A stretch of DNA of 64,000 nt from Myxosarcina sp. GA_180221_E-2-1-MAG-40_15 (GCA_020692205.1 JAIMKV010000001.1:108259-172258), one strand, 5' to 3'. Counted from the first letter of the stretch, positions 1-9,809 are shown. Numbers and translations are program-made. The notes: generated from the sequence alone by a model not told the origin.

Positions 1-1619
1 AAGCAATTTTCGGAACTACCTTCTTGTAAGCGTATGCCGTAACCACCGAGTAAAGTAAAATCACAGTTTTCAATTACACATCCTCGCGCTGCCGATAACC
101 AGATAGCTGCATCTGCGGGAAAGTAAGAGTTATCTGCCAGAGTATAGTTGGTATCTGTAAAAGTCAAACCCTTGAAGTGAATGTTTTCGACATATTTTGC
201 CTGAGCGCGATCGCCCTTTAAAACAATTAGCCGCTCCAATTTTGGGGCTACCACATTTACGTCATGGGGAAAATTGGGACTATGGGGATAATAATGTAAA
301 TCTCCAGTGGTGCGATCTAAATACCACTCGTTAGGAGTATCTAAGGCTTCAAGGGTATTGGCAATAAAAAACCGATTTCCTGGCACGAGATTTTGCGGGG
401 ATTCAACATAAATAGTGTTTGATTGACTATCTACCTCGGTGACTGGCAAAATTGCGTTGACCCAGCCGCGATCAGGAAAAATGTGTATTTCTGCTCCATT
501 CCAGCTTTGCCACCGCGGAAATTGCTTAGCCGCAGTGGCAATATTAGTACGTAAACTGGTTTCAGGAAATATGGCTAAATCTTGGCCTGTGGCCTGCTCA
601 AATGTTTCTGCGTGAACGATAATCAAACTTTTTCCCAATTGAGGTTGCTTAATTTCAGTCTGGCTGTTGACCGATTCGCTACGCAACGCTTGGTTAGGAT
701 TCCAATCAAGATCGTTGGTCAGGCCAAAAGCATCCAGGGTTAAACCACCCCCTTGAAGATTCTGCCAAGCTAATTGCTGCTTTCCCGAACTAAGCTGAAC
801 TGTAGCAACCGACTGCCAACGGAAGGTAGAAAAGCTCCCTGTATCTGGCAGATCGGCAATCGAGATGTTAGTATTTTTCTTGCCTAAACGCAAAGCCGTT
901 CTTCCGCCCATGTTATCGACACCGTAGGCTTTCATGTTATTGGCATAACGCAGCCAGACTTGATATCTTCCTGATTCAGGCACAGAAATATTCCACTCCA
1001 GCCTATCTCCTCGATGATGAACTCGAGCAACACCATGATTAAATTTGCCAAGCTCTGGGGCAACAGGTTGGGGTTGGGATGGCTGAAGATAAAGCCAGCC
1101 TTTGGTTAAAGGGTCATCGGGTTCAAAATTAGGATAACGAGCGCGAATTGCCCAATCGTCATTGACGCGCAGCAGGCGAAAATTCAATCCCGTCTTGACT
1201 TGCGGCAGATTAGCAATCCAAATATCTCCCTGTTGCTTCCAGTCAGTAATGCGCTGTCCACCACTAATCACGGGTTTTTCCCCTGGATATGCTCGGTAGA
1301 TAATCGGAAAATCTGCTGTTCCCGAATCTTCGGCAGTTAATTCTAAAGGTTGGGGTAAAAAATGAGTTCCACCGCGTAACCAGACTGTAATTGATTGCCT
1401 GAGAGTACCGTTTTGCTGGCGTTTTAGTTCGCGGATAGCGTCTCGCGATCGCTGTATGGTAGCAAAGGGTGCATCCTTTGTTCCTAAAGCTTGATCGCTG
1501 CCCTGAGGATCTACGTAAAACATGACTGATAAATTTTGGAGTAATTTGGCGATCGCTCTGGGGGAAATAGTAGCTAAAAAGCTTAACCCGATTAAGGTCA
1601 GAAAAAACCGACGATTCAT
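1..1619 (-). CDS. Secreted right-handed beta-helix carbohydrate-active protein, C-terminus cut by window edge
   Basis: An open frame runs from an ATG at 1619 to the left edge (about 539 codons) with no stop. Residues 1-24 form a signal peptide (MNRRFFLTLIGLSFLAT, then ISPRAIA). Residues 36-60 (VDPQGSDQALGTKDAPFATI) are the opening of pectate-lyase-like beta-helix proteins. A central block (HHRGDRLEWNISVPESGRYQ and the VWLRYANNM that follows) resembles a carbohydrate-binding module inserted before the helix coils. The tail (IENCDFTLLGGYGIRL) shows the N-C-rich beta-helix turns. The family acts on extracellular polysaccharides. It lies beside FkbM and flippase genes on the same strand, which fits surface-polysaccharide work. 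The substrate is unknown, and lyase or hydrolase activity is not certain because the catalytic part may lie outside the window. Confidence 0.75.
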   Translation of the reverse strand, partial: MNRRFFLTLIGLSFLATISPRAIAKLLQNLSVMFYVDPQGSDQALGTKDAPFATIQRSRDAIRELKRQQNGTLRQSITVWLRGGTHFLPQPLELTAEDSGTADFPIIYRAYPGEKPVISGGQRITDWKQQGDIWIANLPQVKTGLNFRLLRVNDDWAIRARYPNFEPDDPLTKGWLYLQPSQPQPVAPELGKFNHGVARVHHRGDRLEWNISVPESGRYQVWLRYANNMKAYGVDNMGGRTALRLGKKNTNISIADLPDTGSFSTFRWQSVATVQLSSGKQQLAWQNLQGGGLTLDAFGLTNDLDWNPNQALRSESVNSQTEIKQPQLGKSLIIVHAETFEQATGQDLAIFPETSLRTNIATAAKQFPRWQSWNGAEIHIFPDRGWVNAILPVTEVDSQSNTIYVESPQNLVPGNRFFIANTLEALDTPNEWYLDRTTGDLHYYPHSPNFPHDVNVVAPKLERLIVLKGDRAQAKYVENIHFKGLTFTDTNYTLADNSYFPADAAIWLSAARGCVIENCDFTLLGGYGIRLQEGSSENC

Positions 1620-1698
1620 TTCAATTTCGCCTAGAGACTGCATTGACAATTAAAATGCTGAACAGTTTAATGTCACTAATTTGCTGGATTAGCAATGA

Positions 1699-2391
1699 TT
1701 AAATATTTTTCAACTGATATAAATAATCATGACTAGAAAAGCGATCAACCTGAACATATAAATCTGAGATATACTCTTCGATTTCTGACTTGAACCTTGC
1801 CTCAATTAGCATATATTTGGGCTGATATTGATCAAAGTCCAAACCTTTAAGTACGTTTAATTCAAATCCTTCTACATCCAAAGACAAGAAATCGATCGCT
1901 CTAACTTGGCATTGATCCAAAATAGAAGTTAAGGTTCTAGTGGGTACATCAACTTCATATGGCACAAGATTTTTTTGAATTTCGTTACCTTTTTTGAGGT
2001 GAACCTGATCGGCTGCTTCGCTTTTGAGCGCGCCTTCCACAATTGACATTAAATTAGCGTATTTCATCGTAACATAAGGCTCGGTCGAGTCTGCTGCCAC
2101 TAAAGCGCAGTTAAAAACCTGTGATTTTGGTCTTTGCGCAACACACTGTTGATAAAGTTCGGGAATTCCTTCAACTAAAATCCCTGTCCAGCCGCGAAAT
2201 TTCTCCAGATAATAAGTATTACTTTGACTAAATCCATCGTTAGCCCCTGCTTCAATAAAAAAGCCGTTAGTGTGAGTCAGATACTTCTCCAGCTTTCTGT
2301 CTATCTCAGATAAAGATGGTCTAGAATAGCGGTCTGAACCAATAGATTCAAAGGCTTTTCTTCTAAATTTGGCTAACTTTTTTTTAAACAT
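1699..2391 (-). CDS. FkbM family methyltransferase
   Basis: This 230-residue protein has the FkbM SAM-methyltransferase fold. Near residue 45 it shows FIEAGANDGFSQSNTYYLEK, the glycine-rich SAM-binding loop with the N-D-G signature, then GWTGILVEGIPELYQQC. Near residue 165 is DFLSLDVEGFELNVLKG, the family's second hallmark. FkbM enzymes O-methylate sugars or small molecules, often in polysaccharide or glycolipid clusters. It lies between a flippase and a beta-helix protein on the same strand, so methylation of an exported glycan is a reasonable inference. The N-terminus is short and basic (MFKKKLAKFRRKAF) with no signal peptide, so it should be cytosolic. The exact substrate cannot be told from sequence. 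Confidence 0.88.
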   Translation of the reverse strand: MFKKKLAKFRRKAFESIGSDRYSRPSLSEIDRKLEKYLTHTNGFFIEAGANDGFSQSNTYYLEKFRGWTGILVEGIPELYQQCVAQRPKSQVFNCALVAADSTEPYVTMKYANLMSIVEGALKSEAADQVHLKKGNEIQKNLVPYEVDVPTRTLTSILDQCQVRAIDFLSLDVEGFELNVLKGLDFDQYQPKYMLIEARFKSEIEEYISDLYVQVDRFSSHDYLYQLKNI

Positions 2392-2497
2392 TGCATTTTA
2401 TCCAAATCAACGACTGAAAATTAATTATTGCTTTAACGCTTCAGTGCCATGTTCAGGCTGATTATTGCCTTGAGGCGTATAATTAGGGAAATTTAAT

Positions 2498-3844
2498 TTA
2501 ATTAAGAATTTTTTTAACCTTGTTGAGGTAAATAAAATTTTGCCGAACTCTCAAGGGTACGAATAGAGCCTTAGTTAACATCCAACCACAATTGAACATC
2601 CTCGGGTAGATAAAGCAGGCGACATGAGAAGAAACGGCATAAGATATTACAGTAGCGATCGCTGCGCCCACACCTCCGTAAGTAGGAATCAGCACAAAAT
2701 TTAACCAGACGTTAGCGATCGCTCCTAAGATGGTGGTGGCAAAATTAAATCGGGTAAAGTTTTCAACAATCAACCATTTGCTCCGAGCCACTCCTAAAAA
2801 TACAAATGGTCCTGCCCAAATATGCAAAGCCAAAATATCTCCTGCCTCGGCATATCCTTGGCCCAATAATGCATCGACGAGAATCCCTGACAAAAATGTC
2901 ATCGCAATAGCAATCAACAGCGAGATCCATGCCATCAAGTCATACAGTTGTTGTAATCTATCATAATATTCTTGTTTGCTTTTCTCTCTAGCACGAATAA
3001 TTGCTGGAAACACAGAAGCGCAGATAGCGACGGGAAAAAAGTACCAAACTTCAGAAAATCTTACTGCCGCTGCATAGTTGCCCACGGCTTCATTGTTGAC
3101 CAAGTTACCCAGCATTATTTGGTCAATCTTCATGTAAATTACCACCATTACGCCAGACAGAATTAGCGGGTAAGAATCTTTAAGCAGAGCGATCGCTCTA
3201 GTAAAATTAAACTTCCAGGCCAAAATTGACTGATTTTGTTTGAGGTAGATCCAAATAGTGCCAGCAGCCATCATCACTGCATCTGCCAGGATTAGCCAGA
3301 CAAATGCGTTTAGAGGAAGTCTTAAAACAATAAACAATAATTTAGCAGTAGAGCTGAGGACGAGTTTAATACTTCTGATGATGACAATCGATCTCGCCAT
3401 AACTTTTGATTGAAACCAAAAATCAATTACTTCGGTCGAGTTGAAGATTAACCCCCCAGCAATAACCATGGCGATCCAGTAGGTTTGTGCATCTCCTTTT
3501 AAAGCCAATACAGCCCAGGCAATTAAAGCTAAAGTTACAATCGAGCTAAACAACTTAAGGATAACAGCAGTACCTAATATTTCTGGTGTTGACTCCTCAT
3601 CTTGCACCAAATCACGCACGACAACGCCATCTAATCCTAATTTGGCGATCGCCCCAAACAGCTCAACCAAACTAAGACAATAACTGAGCTTACCAAAATC
3701 CTCAGACCCTAAATATCTAATTACGTAAATGCCGATCGAAAGGTTCAGGATCATTCCCAGAACCTTTTCTCCAGATAACCAACCGATATTACGGATGATT
3801 TTACGTAAACCTGGACTAAACCTATCCATCAGTTTGTTTGACAT
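2498..3844 (-). CDS. Polysaccharide flippase (Wzx/MATE-like, oligosaccharide flippase family)
   Basis: A 448-residue, very hydrophobic protein with about 12-14 predicted membrane helices. The N-terminal region (IGWLSGEKVLGMILNLSIGI, then YVIRYLGSEDFGKLSY) is typical of Wzx/RfbX-type flippases, which move lipid-linked oligosaccharide units across the inner membrane. The ATG at 3844 is preferred over a TTG one codon upstream. It is followed by the FkbM methyltransferase and the beta-helix protein on the same strand, with gaps near 100 bp, so the three may form one surface-polysaccharide locus whose remainder lies to the left. No polymerase or priming transferase is visible here. The family is clear; the exported substrate is not. 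Confidence 0.9.
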   Translation of the reverse strand: MSNKLMDRFSPGLRKIIRNIGWLSGEKVLGMILNLSIGIYVIRYLGSEDFGKLSYCLSLVELFGAIAKLGLDGVVVRDLVQDEESTPEILGTAVILKLFSSIVTLALIAWAVLALKGDAQTYWIAMVIAGGLIFNSTEVIDFWFQSKVMARSIVIIRSIKLVLSSTAKLLFIVLRLPLNAFVWLILADAVMMAAGTIWIYLKQNQSILAWKFNFTRAIALLKDSYPLILSGVMVVIYMKIDQIMLGNLVNNEAVGNYAAAVRFSEVWYFFPVAICASVFPAIIRAREKSKQEYYDRLQQLYDLMAWISLLIAIAMTFLSGILVDALLGQGYAEAGDILALHIWAGPFVFLGVARSKWLIVENFTRFNFATTILGAIANVWLNFVLIPTYGGVGAAIATVISYAVSSHVACFIYPRMFNCGWMLTKALFVPLRVRQNFIYLNKVKKILN

Positions 3845-3926
3845 CAACTTTAGCCGTGCGTGATCAAATTAATCGTTTTCTCAAAGCAGCGATCGCTGAT
3901 AATTTTACTATTTACTCGCACTAGCT

Positions 3927-3959
3927 AAAAAAATAAGGTGACAATTCATTCTCACCTTA
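3927..3959 (-). terminator. Intrinsic terminator downstream of ndhH
   Basis: Read on the minus strand, TAAGGTGA (3952-3959) pairs perfectly with TCACCTTA (3934-3941) across a 10-base loop and is followed by seven U (3927-3933). It sits 28 bases past the ndhH stop codon, the expected place for a Rho-independent terminator. Confidence 0.8.
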
Positions 3960-3986
3960 AAAAAATACCGCTTAAATTTTTTGCTT

Positions 3987-5171
3987 CTAGCGATCGACTG
4001 AACCCATAATAATATCGACACTACCAAGAATAGGCATAATATCGGCCAGCTTAACTCCCTTGAGCAATTCTGGCAGAATTTGCAGGTTATTAAAATCGGG
4101 GGAGCGGATTTTCCACCGCCACGGAAAAACATTATCATTACCGATAATAAATATACCTAATTCGCCTTTACCAGTTTCCATCCGCACATAATGTTCTCCC
4201 GCAGGAATTTTGAAGGTAGGAGCAACTTTTTTGGCTATGTATTGGTATTCAAAATCGTTCCACTTTGATTTACGTCCTTCCGCCATCCGTTTCGCTTCTA
4301 GATTTTCATAAGCACCACCGGGAATACCCTTTAATGCCTGACGAATAATTTTAAGTGATTCGCGCATTTCACGGACTCGGACAAGATAGCGAGCAAAACA
4401 ATCTCCCGCTGTCTCCCACTGAATATCCCAGTCAAAATCGTCATAACATTCATAATGATCGACCTTGCGTAAATCCCATTTCACCCCAGATGCCCTCAAC
4501 ATTGGTCCAGATAGACCCCAGTTGATCGCTTGGTCACGGGTAATTGTACCAACACCTTCGACGCGACGACGGAAAATCGGGTTATTGGTAATTAATTTTT
4601 CATATTCATCTACTTTGGGATCAAAGTAATCGCAAAAATCACTACACTTATCAATCCAGCCGTAAGGCAAATCGACAACTACTCCACCGATACGAAAATA
4701 GTTATTATTAATCAACCGCTGTCCCGTAGCAGCTTCCCAAAGGTCATAGATTAGTTCCCGTTCGCGGAAAATGTAGAAAAAGGGTGTTTGCGCACCCACA
4801 TCTGCCATAAATGGACCAAGCCACAGCAAATGATTAGCAATGCGGTTAAGCTCCAGCATAATTACCCGAATGTATTGAGCGCGCTTTGGTACTTCAATAC
4901 CAGCAAGCTTTTCGGGAGCATTTACCGTAATTGCCTCATTAAACATCCCCGCAGCATAGTCCCAACGACTTACATAGGGAACATACATAACGTTGGTACG
5001 GTTTTCCGCAATTTTTTCCATACCTCGATGGAGATACCCGATTACTGGTTCGCAATCAATCACATCTTCCCCATCGAGAGTCACAATCAGACGTAAAACC
5101 CCATGCATTGATGGATGGTGAGGCCCCATGTTCAGAATCATGGGTTCGGTTCTAGTTTCTATCTGTGCCAT
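3987..5171 (-). CDS. ndhH: NAD(P)H-quinone oxidoreductase subunit H (NDH-1)
   Basis: The 394-residue product is NdhH, the 49-kDa-type subunit of the thylakoid NDH-1 complex that takes electrons from reduced ferredoxin to plastoquinone in respiration, cyclic flow and CO2 uptake. The start [20 protein letters not shown], followed by [22 protein letters not shown], and the end [15 protein letters not shown] are family hallmarks. The length matches other cyanobacterial NdhH proteins. It lacks the nickel-binding cysteines of related hydrogenase large subunits, as expected. The gene stands alone: an intrinsic terminator follows it and a 258-bp divergent region separates it from folC. No other ndh gene is in the window. 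Confidence 0.97.
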   Translation of the reverse strand: MAQIETRTEPMILNMGPHHPSMHGVLRLIVTLDGEDVIDCEPVIGYLHRGMEKIAENRTNVMYVPYVSRWDYAAGMFNEAITVNAPEKLAGIEVPKRAQYIRVIMLELNRIANHLLWLGPFMADVGAQTPFFYIFRERELIYDLWEAATGQRLINNNYFRIGGVVVDLPYGWIDKCSDFCDYFDPKVDEYEKLITNNPIFRRRVEGVGTITRDQAINWGLSGPMLRASGVKWDLRKVDHYECYDDFDWDIQWETAGDCFARYLVRVREMRESLKIIRQALKGIPGGAYENLEAKRMAEGRKSKWNDFEYQYIAKKVAPTFKIPAGEHYVRMETGKGELGIFIIGNDNVFPWRWKIRSPDFNNLQILPELLKGVKLADIMPILGSVDIIMGSVDR

Positions 5172-5259
5172 AAATTAGCGATCTTGCTTTGATTAAGAAA
5201 TTTATTTATATTTTGCAGCTGCTTTAGTTATCTATCTTATCTATTTTCTTGACTCGGTA

Positions 5260-5280
5260 TGAAGCCAAACTTTGGCTTCA
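5260..5280. repeat. Perfect 21-bp palindrome in the ndhH/folC divergent region
   Basis: TGAAGCCAAA (5260-5269), a central C, and TTTGGCTTCA (5271-5280) are exact inverted copies. The palindrome lies about 90 bp upstream of ndhH and 150 bp upstream of folC. No U-run follows on either strand, so it is not a standard terminator. It could be an operator for a dimeric regulator or a leader hairpin; the sequence alone does not decide. Confidence 0.5.
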
Positions 5281-5429
5281 GTGAAATTGTTGCTGAATTA
5301 TTTAAACTCATATTACGATTCACCACAAATTTACGCTGAGTTTGCCAAAAATTTAAGGATAACTAAAGACCATGCTCTGACTTTCGATTATGATGATTTC
5401 AGGCATAGTAATTTGGCAAAGCTGTCAAC

Positions 5430-6734
5430 ATGATAGTTCAAGAAGACATGGTTAATTCTCTTCTCAAACCTTTTCAACGTTTTGGGGTCAATCTGGGCTT
5501 GAAAAGAATTGAAACACTATTGGCAGGTTTGGGTAATCCTCAAAATCAAGTCCCCATTATTCACGTTGCTGGAACTAATGGCAAAGGATCGGTGTGTGCT
5601 TATTTAGCTTCGATATTGACCGAGGCTGGTTATCGAGTCGGACGCTATACTTCACCTCATTTGGTTGATTGGACAGAGCGCATTAGTCTTAACGGACAGG
5701 CTATATCTAGCTCTAATTTAGCCGAAATATTAGAGGATGTTCAATTGGCGATCGCCCCTAATCTAGAAAGCCCGACGCAATTTGAGGTGATTACCGCAGC
5801 AGCCTGGCTCTATTTTGCTCGATCGCAGGTAGATTTGGCAGTAATCGAGGTAGGTTTGGGTGGAAGACTAGATGCTACCAATGTTAAAGACAATTGTTTA
5901 GTCAGCGTGATTACTTCTTTGAGTAAAGAACATTGGCAACGTCTTGGTCCTACTGTAGCTGACATTGCCCGAGAAAAAGCAGGGGTAATTAAACCTAATT
6001 GTCCCGTTGTCGTAGGTCAAATACCCAACGTAGCTAAAGAGGTAGTCATCTCCAAAGCACAAGAGCTAAACGCGCCTCTGACGTTAATCGAACCAGCCCA
6101 AGAAATTAGTCTGGCTGCGCCCAATAATCCTCGATGGGCAAAGTATCAAGACATTAAATATCCTTTACCCTTACTCGGAGAGATCCAGCTAAGTAATTCC
6201 GCTATAGCGATCGCCACGATTAAAATATTACAGCAACAGGGTTGGATCATTCCTGAACTAGCGATTCAAACCGGGATGAATAAAACGCGCTGGCTGGGAA
6301 GACTACAGTGGACAACCTGGAAAAATCAGCCGCTGTTGATTGATGGCGCACATAATCCCGCAGCTGCGATCGCTCTCAGGCAATATTTAGATACGATCAA
6401 GCGGCCAGTTACCTGGATTATCGGCATGCTATCGACTAAAGATCACGAAGATATTTTGGCAGCATTATTAAAGCCTCAAGATGAGCTGCATTTAGTTCCC
6501 GTACCAGATCATAGCAGTGCTGAACCAAAAGAATTAGCTATCCTAGCTACTCAGGTTTGTCCTAGTTTACTTAACTGTCAAACTCATCAGAATGTCATCA
6601 CCGCCTTGGATGAGGTTATTGAGTCGGTCAAACATAGTGATCCAGAAAAATTAATTGTGTTATGTGGCTCTTTATATTTAATTGGTTATTTATTTCAGCA
6701 GACTAATATTTCTCACTCGAACCTGATGAACTAG
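5430..6734 (+). CDS. folC: Bifunctional folylpolyglutamate synthase / dihydrofolate synthase
   Basis: This 434-residue Mur-ligase-type enzyme adds glutamate to dihydropteroate and extends folate polyglutamate tails in the cytosol, using ATP. The P-loop HVAGTNGKGSVCAYLASIL lies near residue 45. GRYTSPHLVDWTERI follows, and the C-terminal domain contains LLIDGAHNPAAAIALRQYL, the second FolC signature. The start at 5430 gives MIVQEDMVNS; an internal ATG at 5448 (MVNSLLKPFQRFGVNLGLKR) is closer to the usual FolC start and equally possible. The gene is monocistronic in appearance, with a 218-bp gap before the next gene, which lies on the other strand. Confidence 0.95.
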   Translation: MIVQEDMVNSLLKPFQRFGVNLGLKRIETLLAGLGNPQNQVPIIHVAGTNGKGSVCAYLASILTEAGYRVGRYTSPHLVDWTERISLNGQAISSSNLAEILEDVQLAIAPNLESPTQFEVITAAAWLYFARSQVDLAVIEVGLGGRLDATNVKDNCLVSVITSLSKEHWQRLGPTVADIAREKAGVIKPNCPVVVGQIPNVAKEVVISKAQELNAPLTLIEPAQEISLAAPNNPRWAKYQDIKYPLPLLGEIQLSNSAIAIATIKILQQQGWIIPELAIQTGMNKTRWLGRLQWTTWKNQPLLIDGAHNPAAAIALRQYLDTIKRPVTWIIGMLSTKDHEDILAALLKPQDELHLVPVPDHSSAEPKELAILATQVCPSLLNCQTHQNVITALDEVIESVKHSDPEKLIVLCGSLYLIGYLFQQTNISHSNLMN

Positions 6735-6952
6735 TATTGCTACTCTCAAGATACTTCTGGCAGCAGTTTGCTCAGAAAGAAGAATCGATTAAACTGTTTT
6801 CTTCAGGGCGATTAAAGTTATTACTAGATGAGGGTGTGCTGTAATCAGAAAGTGACGACTCCCTACTCTGCTGAATCAATTGATGGCAATTACGTTCTAC
6901 ACTAGAATCAATTTCAGGAGGACGATTAACTATAAATCTTTTCTTTACGCAA

Positions 6953-7459
6953 TTAAGCCTCGTAGCTTTGAATCGTTTCAGGAGCTAATTGACGCAAGAT
7001 TGGAATAGCGCGATCGCTAAAACCACCTGAATTTTCCACCAATACGAGATATTTGTCTGCATCAAGATAATCTCGGTAAGGAACTGTATCACTTGCAGTA
7101 CTGGTAGCCCAACCTACACCACCACCAATAAACACGCTGCCCATAGCACCGCCAATCGCACCTAAAATTCCCCCAACTATATGATTTCCAGGATCTCCAG
7201 CCCAATCTAAATTGTCTAATCCCGTAATTAAATTAAATATATAGCCACCAATAAAGCCAAAAGGAACTAGCCAGTAAGCCATAAACCTAGCTTTTTTCTT
7301 GGCTTGTTGCTTGGGATCGAATAACCCCAGCTCGTCAGCAGTTCTGTAGCCCTTACCAGCGATCGCAATTTTACTTAGAGGAATTCCCGCTTTTTCTAAC
7401 GCTGTGTAAGCTTCTTCTGCCTGGAAGCGATCAGGTAATACAGCAATTAGATAATTCAT
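6953..7459 (-). CDS. Conserved glycine-rich membrane protein, function unknown
   Basis: A 168-residue protein. Residues 1-45 (MNYLIAVLPDRFQAEEAYTA, then LEKAGIPLSKIAIAGKG) resemble the short alpha-beta fold at the start of YflT-type stress proteins, in which a FxxxxxAExA helix follows a first strand. Residues about 60-125 form two hydrophobic, glycine-rich segments (WLVPFGFIGGYIFNLI; GGILGAIGGAMGSVFIGGGV) like a glycine zipper that could insert in a membrane. The C-terminal part (DADKYLVLVENSGGFSDRAI) repeats the strand-helix pattern. This layout matches the 259-residue protein at 27114-27893, so the two may be distant relatives. The function is not known. Confidence 0.75.
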   Translation of the reverse strand: MNYLIAVLPDRFQAEEAYTALEKAGIPLSKIAIAGKGYRTADELGLFDPKQQAKKKARFMAYWLVPFGFIGGYIFNLITGLDNLDWAGDPGNHIVGGILGAIGGAMGSVFIGGGVGWATSTASDTVPYRDYLDADKYLVLVENSGGFSDRAIPILRQLAPETIQSYEA

Positions 7460-7654
7460 TAGTTAACTCGTGATTTAATCAAACATCACTTAAAATCCTA
7501 TCTCAGTAGGGCATTAGATTTTGGTTACTTAATAAGAAGTATAAATTTCTAGTTATTGGTTAAATAGCTGTTGCTTGATTTGGAATCAGAGATAATCGAT
7601 GCTGGTTTGGCTACTTGAGTATTTTGGCTCGGTTAAGATTTTAAGCGCAGTTTG

Positions 7655-8545
7655 CTATTTGCTACTGTTTTGGTAATAATCAATCATTGTTTGGCGATAA
7701 AATAAAGGCATGCCCGTGTCATAGTATTGTCCTTTAACTAAATAAGCGATCGCTCCATAGTTGGCTCTTAGTTTATCTAAGCAGGTGGTTAATTGAAATT
7801 CTCCTTTAAAGCGTTCATTGTTGGCGATCTCTGCTGCCAATAACTCAAAAATAGCGGATTCTAAGACATACATACCAAAAACTCCTAAAAATTGAGCTTG
7901 GGGCATACCTGAGATGTGCAAATGTTGCCTAGCATACTCTATGGTTGGCTTTTCGTAGATCTGAGAGATTGCTAGGATCGATTCACTTTGCCACTTACCA
8001 CCAACACATCCCGCTTTGTGAATCACATCAGCATCCATCACGGTGATGCCAATGACGCTGGTGCCTGTTTGGTGATAGATATTTACCATCTGGGCAGCAC
8101 AAGAATCATGATCGCAAGTATAAACGTGATCGCCCAGTAAAAGTAAAAATGGCTGGTTATTCACCCAATCACGGCTACAAAAAACAGCATGACCAAAACC
8201 TTCCTGATCACTCTGAGTCAAAATAGTAATGCGATCGCCAATAGTTTGTAGATACTCGCTGTAGTCTTGATTCTCGGCAGAAAGCTTGTTCCATAGTTCA
8301 GGTTTTGGAGGAGATTTAAACAAAGCGTGAAATAAATTGCGATCGCTCTTTTGCACCACGATGGCAACTTCTTCAATCCCGGCACTGAGCGCTTCTTCTA
8401 CTATAGCCAGGATAATTGGCTTAGCTCGTCCATCCTTGTCGATGATGGGAAACAATTCTTTTTTAAAAACCTTGGTCGCAGGATACATCCGAGTCCCAAA
8501 ACCTGCGGCAGGAATCACCGCTTTGCGTATTTTCTGGCTAGACAT
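7655..8545 (-). CDS. UTP-glucose-1-phosphate uridylyltransferase-like nucleotidyltransferase
   Basis: The 296-residue product shows AVIPAAGFGTRMYPATKVFK near the N-terminus, the nucleotide-binding G-x-G-T-R loop of GalU-type sugar-1-phosphate nucleotidyltransferases. PFLLLLGDHVYTCD, the acidic strand that binds metal and sugar nucleotide, lies near residue 130, and GEFQLTTCLDKL comes late in the chain. The family makes UDP-glucose or similar activated sugars for glycolipids and polysaccharides. Compared with classical GalU, the motif after the loop is MYPATKVFKKEL rather than LPATKAIPKEM, so the precise sugar is uncertain. It ends 26 bp after the start of the upstream RNA methyltransferase gene's stop and is probably co-transcribed with it. 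Confidence 0.85.
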   Translation of the reverse strand: MSSQKIRKAVIPAAGFGTRMYPATKVFKKELFPIIDKDGRAKPIILAIVEEALSAGIEEVAIVVQKSDRNLFHALFKSPPKPELWNKLSAENQDYSEYLQTIGDRITILTQSDQEGFGHAVFCSRDWVNNQPFLLLLGDHVYTCDHDSCAAQMVNIYHQTGTSVIGITVMDADVIHKAGCVGGKWQSESILAISQIYEKPTIEYARQHLHISGMPQAQFLGVFGMYVLESAIFELLAAEIANNERFKGEFQLTTCLDKLRANYGAIAYLVKGQYYDTGMPLFYRQTMIDYYQNSSK

Positions 8546-8571
8546 AGAAATAGTGACTAATTACTTCTTGC

Positions 8572-9693
8572 TTAATACATTTCATATTTCAACAGAGTAC
8601 AGGGAATTGTGCCGTTATATAGTTTAATGCGCTTAGAAGTCCTCAGTCCTACCTGTCTAGAAAGCTTCATACTACCCGTAAGAATATATGCTGTCCAGCC
8701 TTTAAATCTTTGCTTAAAGATATCCCCTAAAAGCTGATATAGTTCACCTAATTCCGCTTCTTTGCCTAATCTTACGCCATAGGGAGGATTACAGAGCAAA
8801 ACTCCCCGATCTGCTGGTGCTTCAATGGTAGAGAGTTCTTGACGGGCAAATTTAACATAGTCTTCGAGTCCAGAACTTTCCGCGTTGGCAAAGGCTTGCC
8901 TAATCACGTTAAGATCGCGATCGCTGCCAATAATCGGTACAGCCAGATCGTGTTTTTGGCTTTGGGTAGCATCTTGAAGTAAACTTTGCCACAAATTGTC
9001 GTCGTAGTCTAACCAGCTTTGAAAGCCAAAGTTGCGATACAATCCTGGGGCAATGTTTAAAGCTTTTAGCGCCGCTTCAATTGGTAACGTACCACTACCA
9101 CACATTGGATCGAGAAAGGGCAAGTCTGGTGTCCACTCTGCCATTTCCAGCAAAGCTGCCGCTAGAGTCTCTTTCATCGGTGCTGCGCCAATTGCTGGGC
9201 GATATCCCCGACGATGCAAACTAGAGCCTGAGCTATCTAGGCTGATAATACAGTGTTTTTCGTCAATATGGGCATTAATGAGCAGATCGGGGTTTTCCGT
9301 ATCGACACTAGAACGGTTTCCTCCTCGGCGTTTTTGCCAATCAGTGATGGCGTTTTTAATTTGCAACGCCGTAAAGTGAGTATGATTGAGATTTTGATTC
9401 TTACCCGTACAGGCGATCGCCAAAGTCATGTCGGGGTCTAAATATTCTGACCAATCTAGCTTTTGCACACTGCGATAAAGCTCATCGCCGTTCAAACTTG
9501 GTACTTTAGCGATCGGCATTAAAATCCGAAAAGTAGTCCTAGTCCAAAGATTAGCTTGATAAAGTAGTCTTTTATCGCCTTTAAAATGAACCCCGGTAAA
9601 GTCTGGGCGAACCTCTTCTGCACCAATACGTACCAATTCTTGTGCCGCAACCTCTTCTAAACCGCGAGATACTGTAGCAAAATAATTATTCAT
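8572..9693 (-). CDS. THUMP-domain class I SAM-dependent RNA methyltransferase (RlmL/YpsC-like)
   Basis: A 373-residue protein with an N-terminal THUMP RNA-binding region (residues about 1-160; ATVSRGLEEVAAQELVRIGA) and a C-terminal Rossmann methylase. The latter carries PFLDPMCGSGTLPIEAAL (SAM loop) and LLCNPPYGVRLGKEAELGEL, the N-P-P-Y motif of base N-methyltransferases. Members methylate guanine in large-subunit rRNA; E. coli RlmL is a longer fusion, and this length matches the single-domain YpsC type. It precedes the GalU-like gene on the same strand with a 26-bp gap. The family is clear, while the exact rRNA site is not shown by the sequence. Confidence 0.9.
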   Translation of the reverse strand: MNNYFATVSRGLEEVAAQELVRIGAEEVRPDFTGVHFKGDKRLLYQANLWTRTTFRILMPIAKVPSLNGDELYRSVQKLDWSEYLDPDMTLAIACTGKNQNLNHTHFTALQIKNAITDWQKRRGGNRSSVDTENPDLLINAHIDEKHCIISLDSSGSSLHRRGYRPAIGAAPMKETLAAALLEMAEWTPDLPFLDPMCGSGTLPIEAALKALNIAPGLYRNFGFQSWLDYDDNLWQSLLQDATQSQKHDLAVPIIGSDRDLNVIRQAFANAESSGLEDYVKFARQELSTIEAPADRGVLLCNPPYGVRLGKEAELGELYQLLGDIFKQRFKGWTAYILTGSMKLSRQVGLRTSKRIKLYNGTIPCTLLKYEMY

Positions 9694-9809
9694 ACGCCTG
9701 ATGTGAGTTGGCTTGATTGATGCTCAAGAATTTTTGACCAGCTTTTAGATTATTGTAGGTGAATCTGGGACACAGATGACAATTCAGATTTGATTACAAA
9801 TATTTAAAA

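Noticed and set aside
2730..2966. Plus-strand frame inside the flippase gene
   Set aside because: Antisense shadow of the flippase gene; composition is poor and no family is recognisable.
6735..6841. Short plus-strand frame after folC ending LKLLLDEGVL
   Set aside because: About 35 codons with only a TTG start, no ribosome-binding site and no recognised family; may be chance or a remnant.
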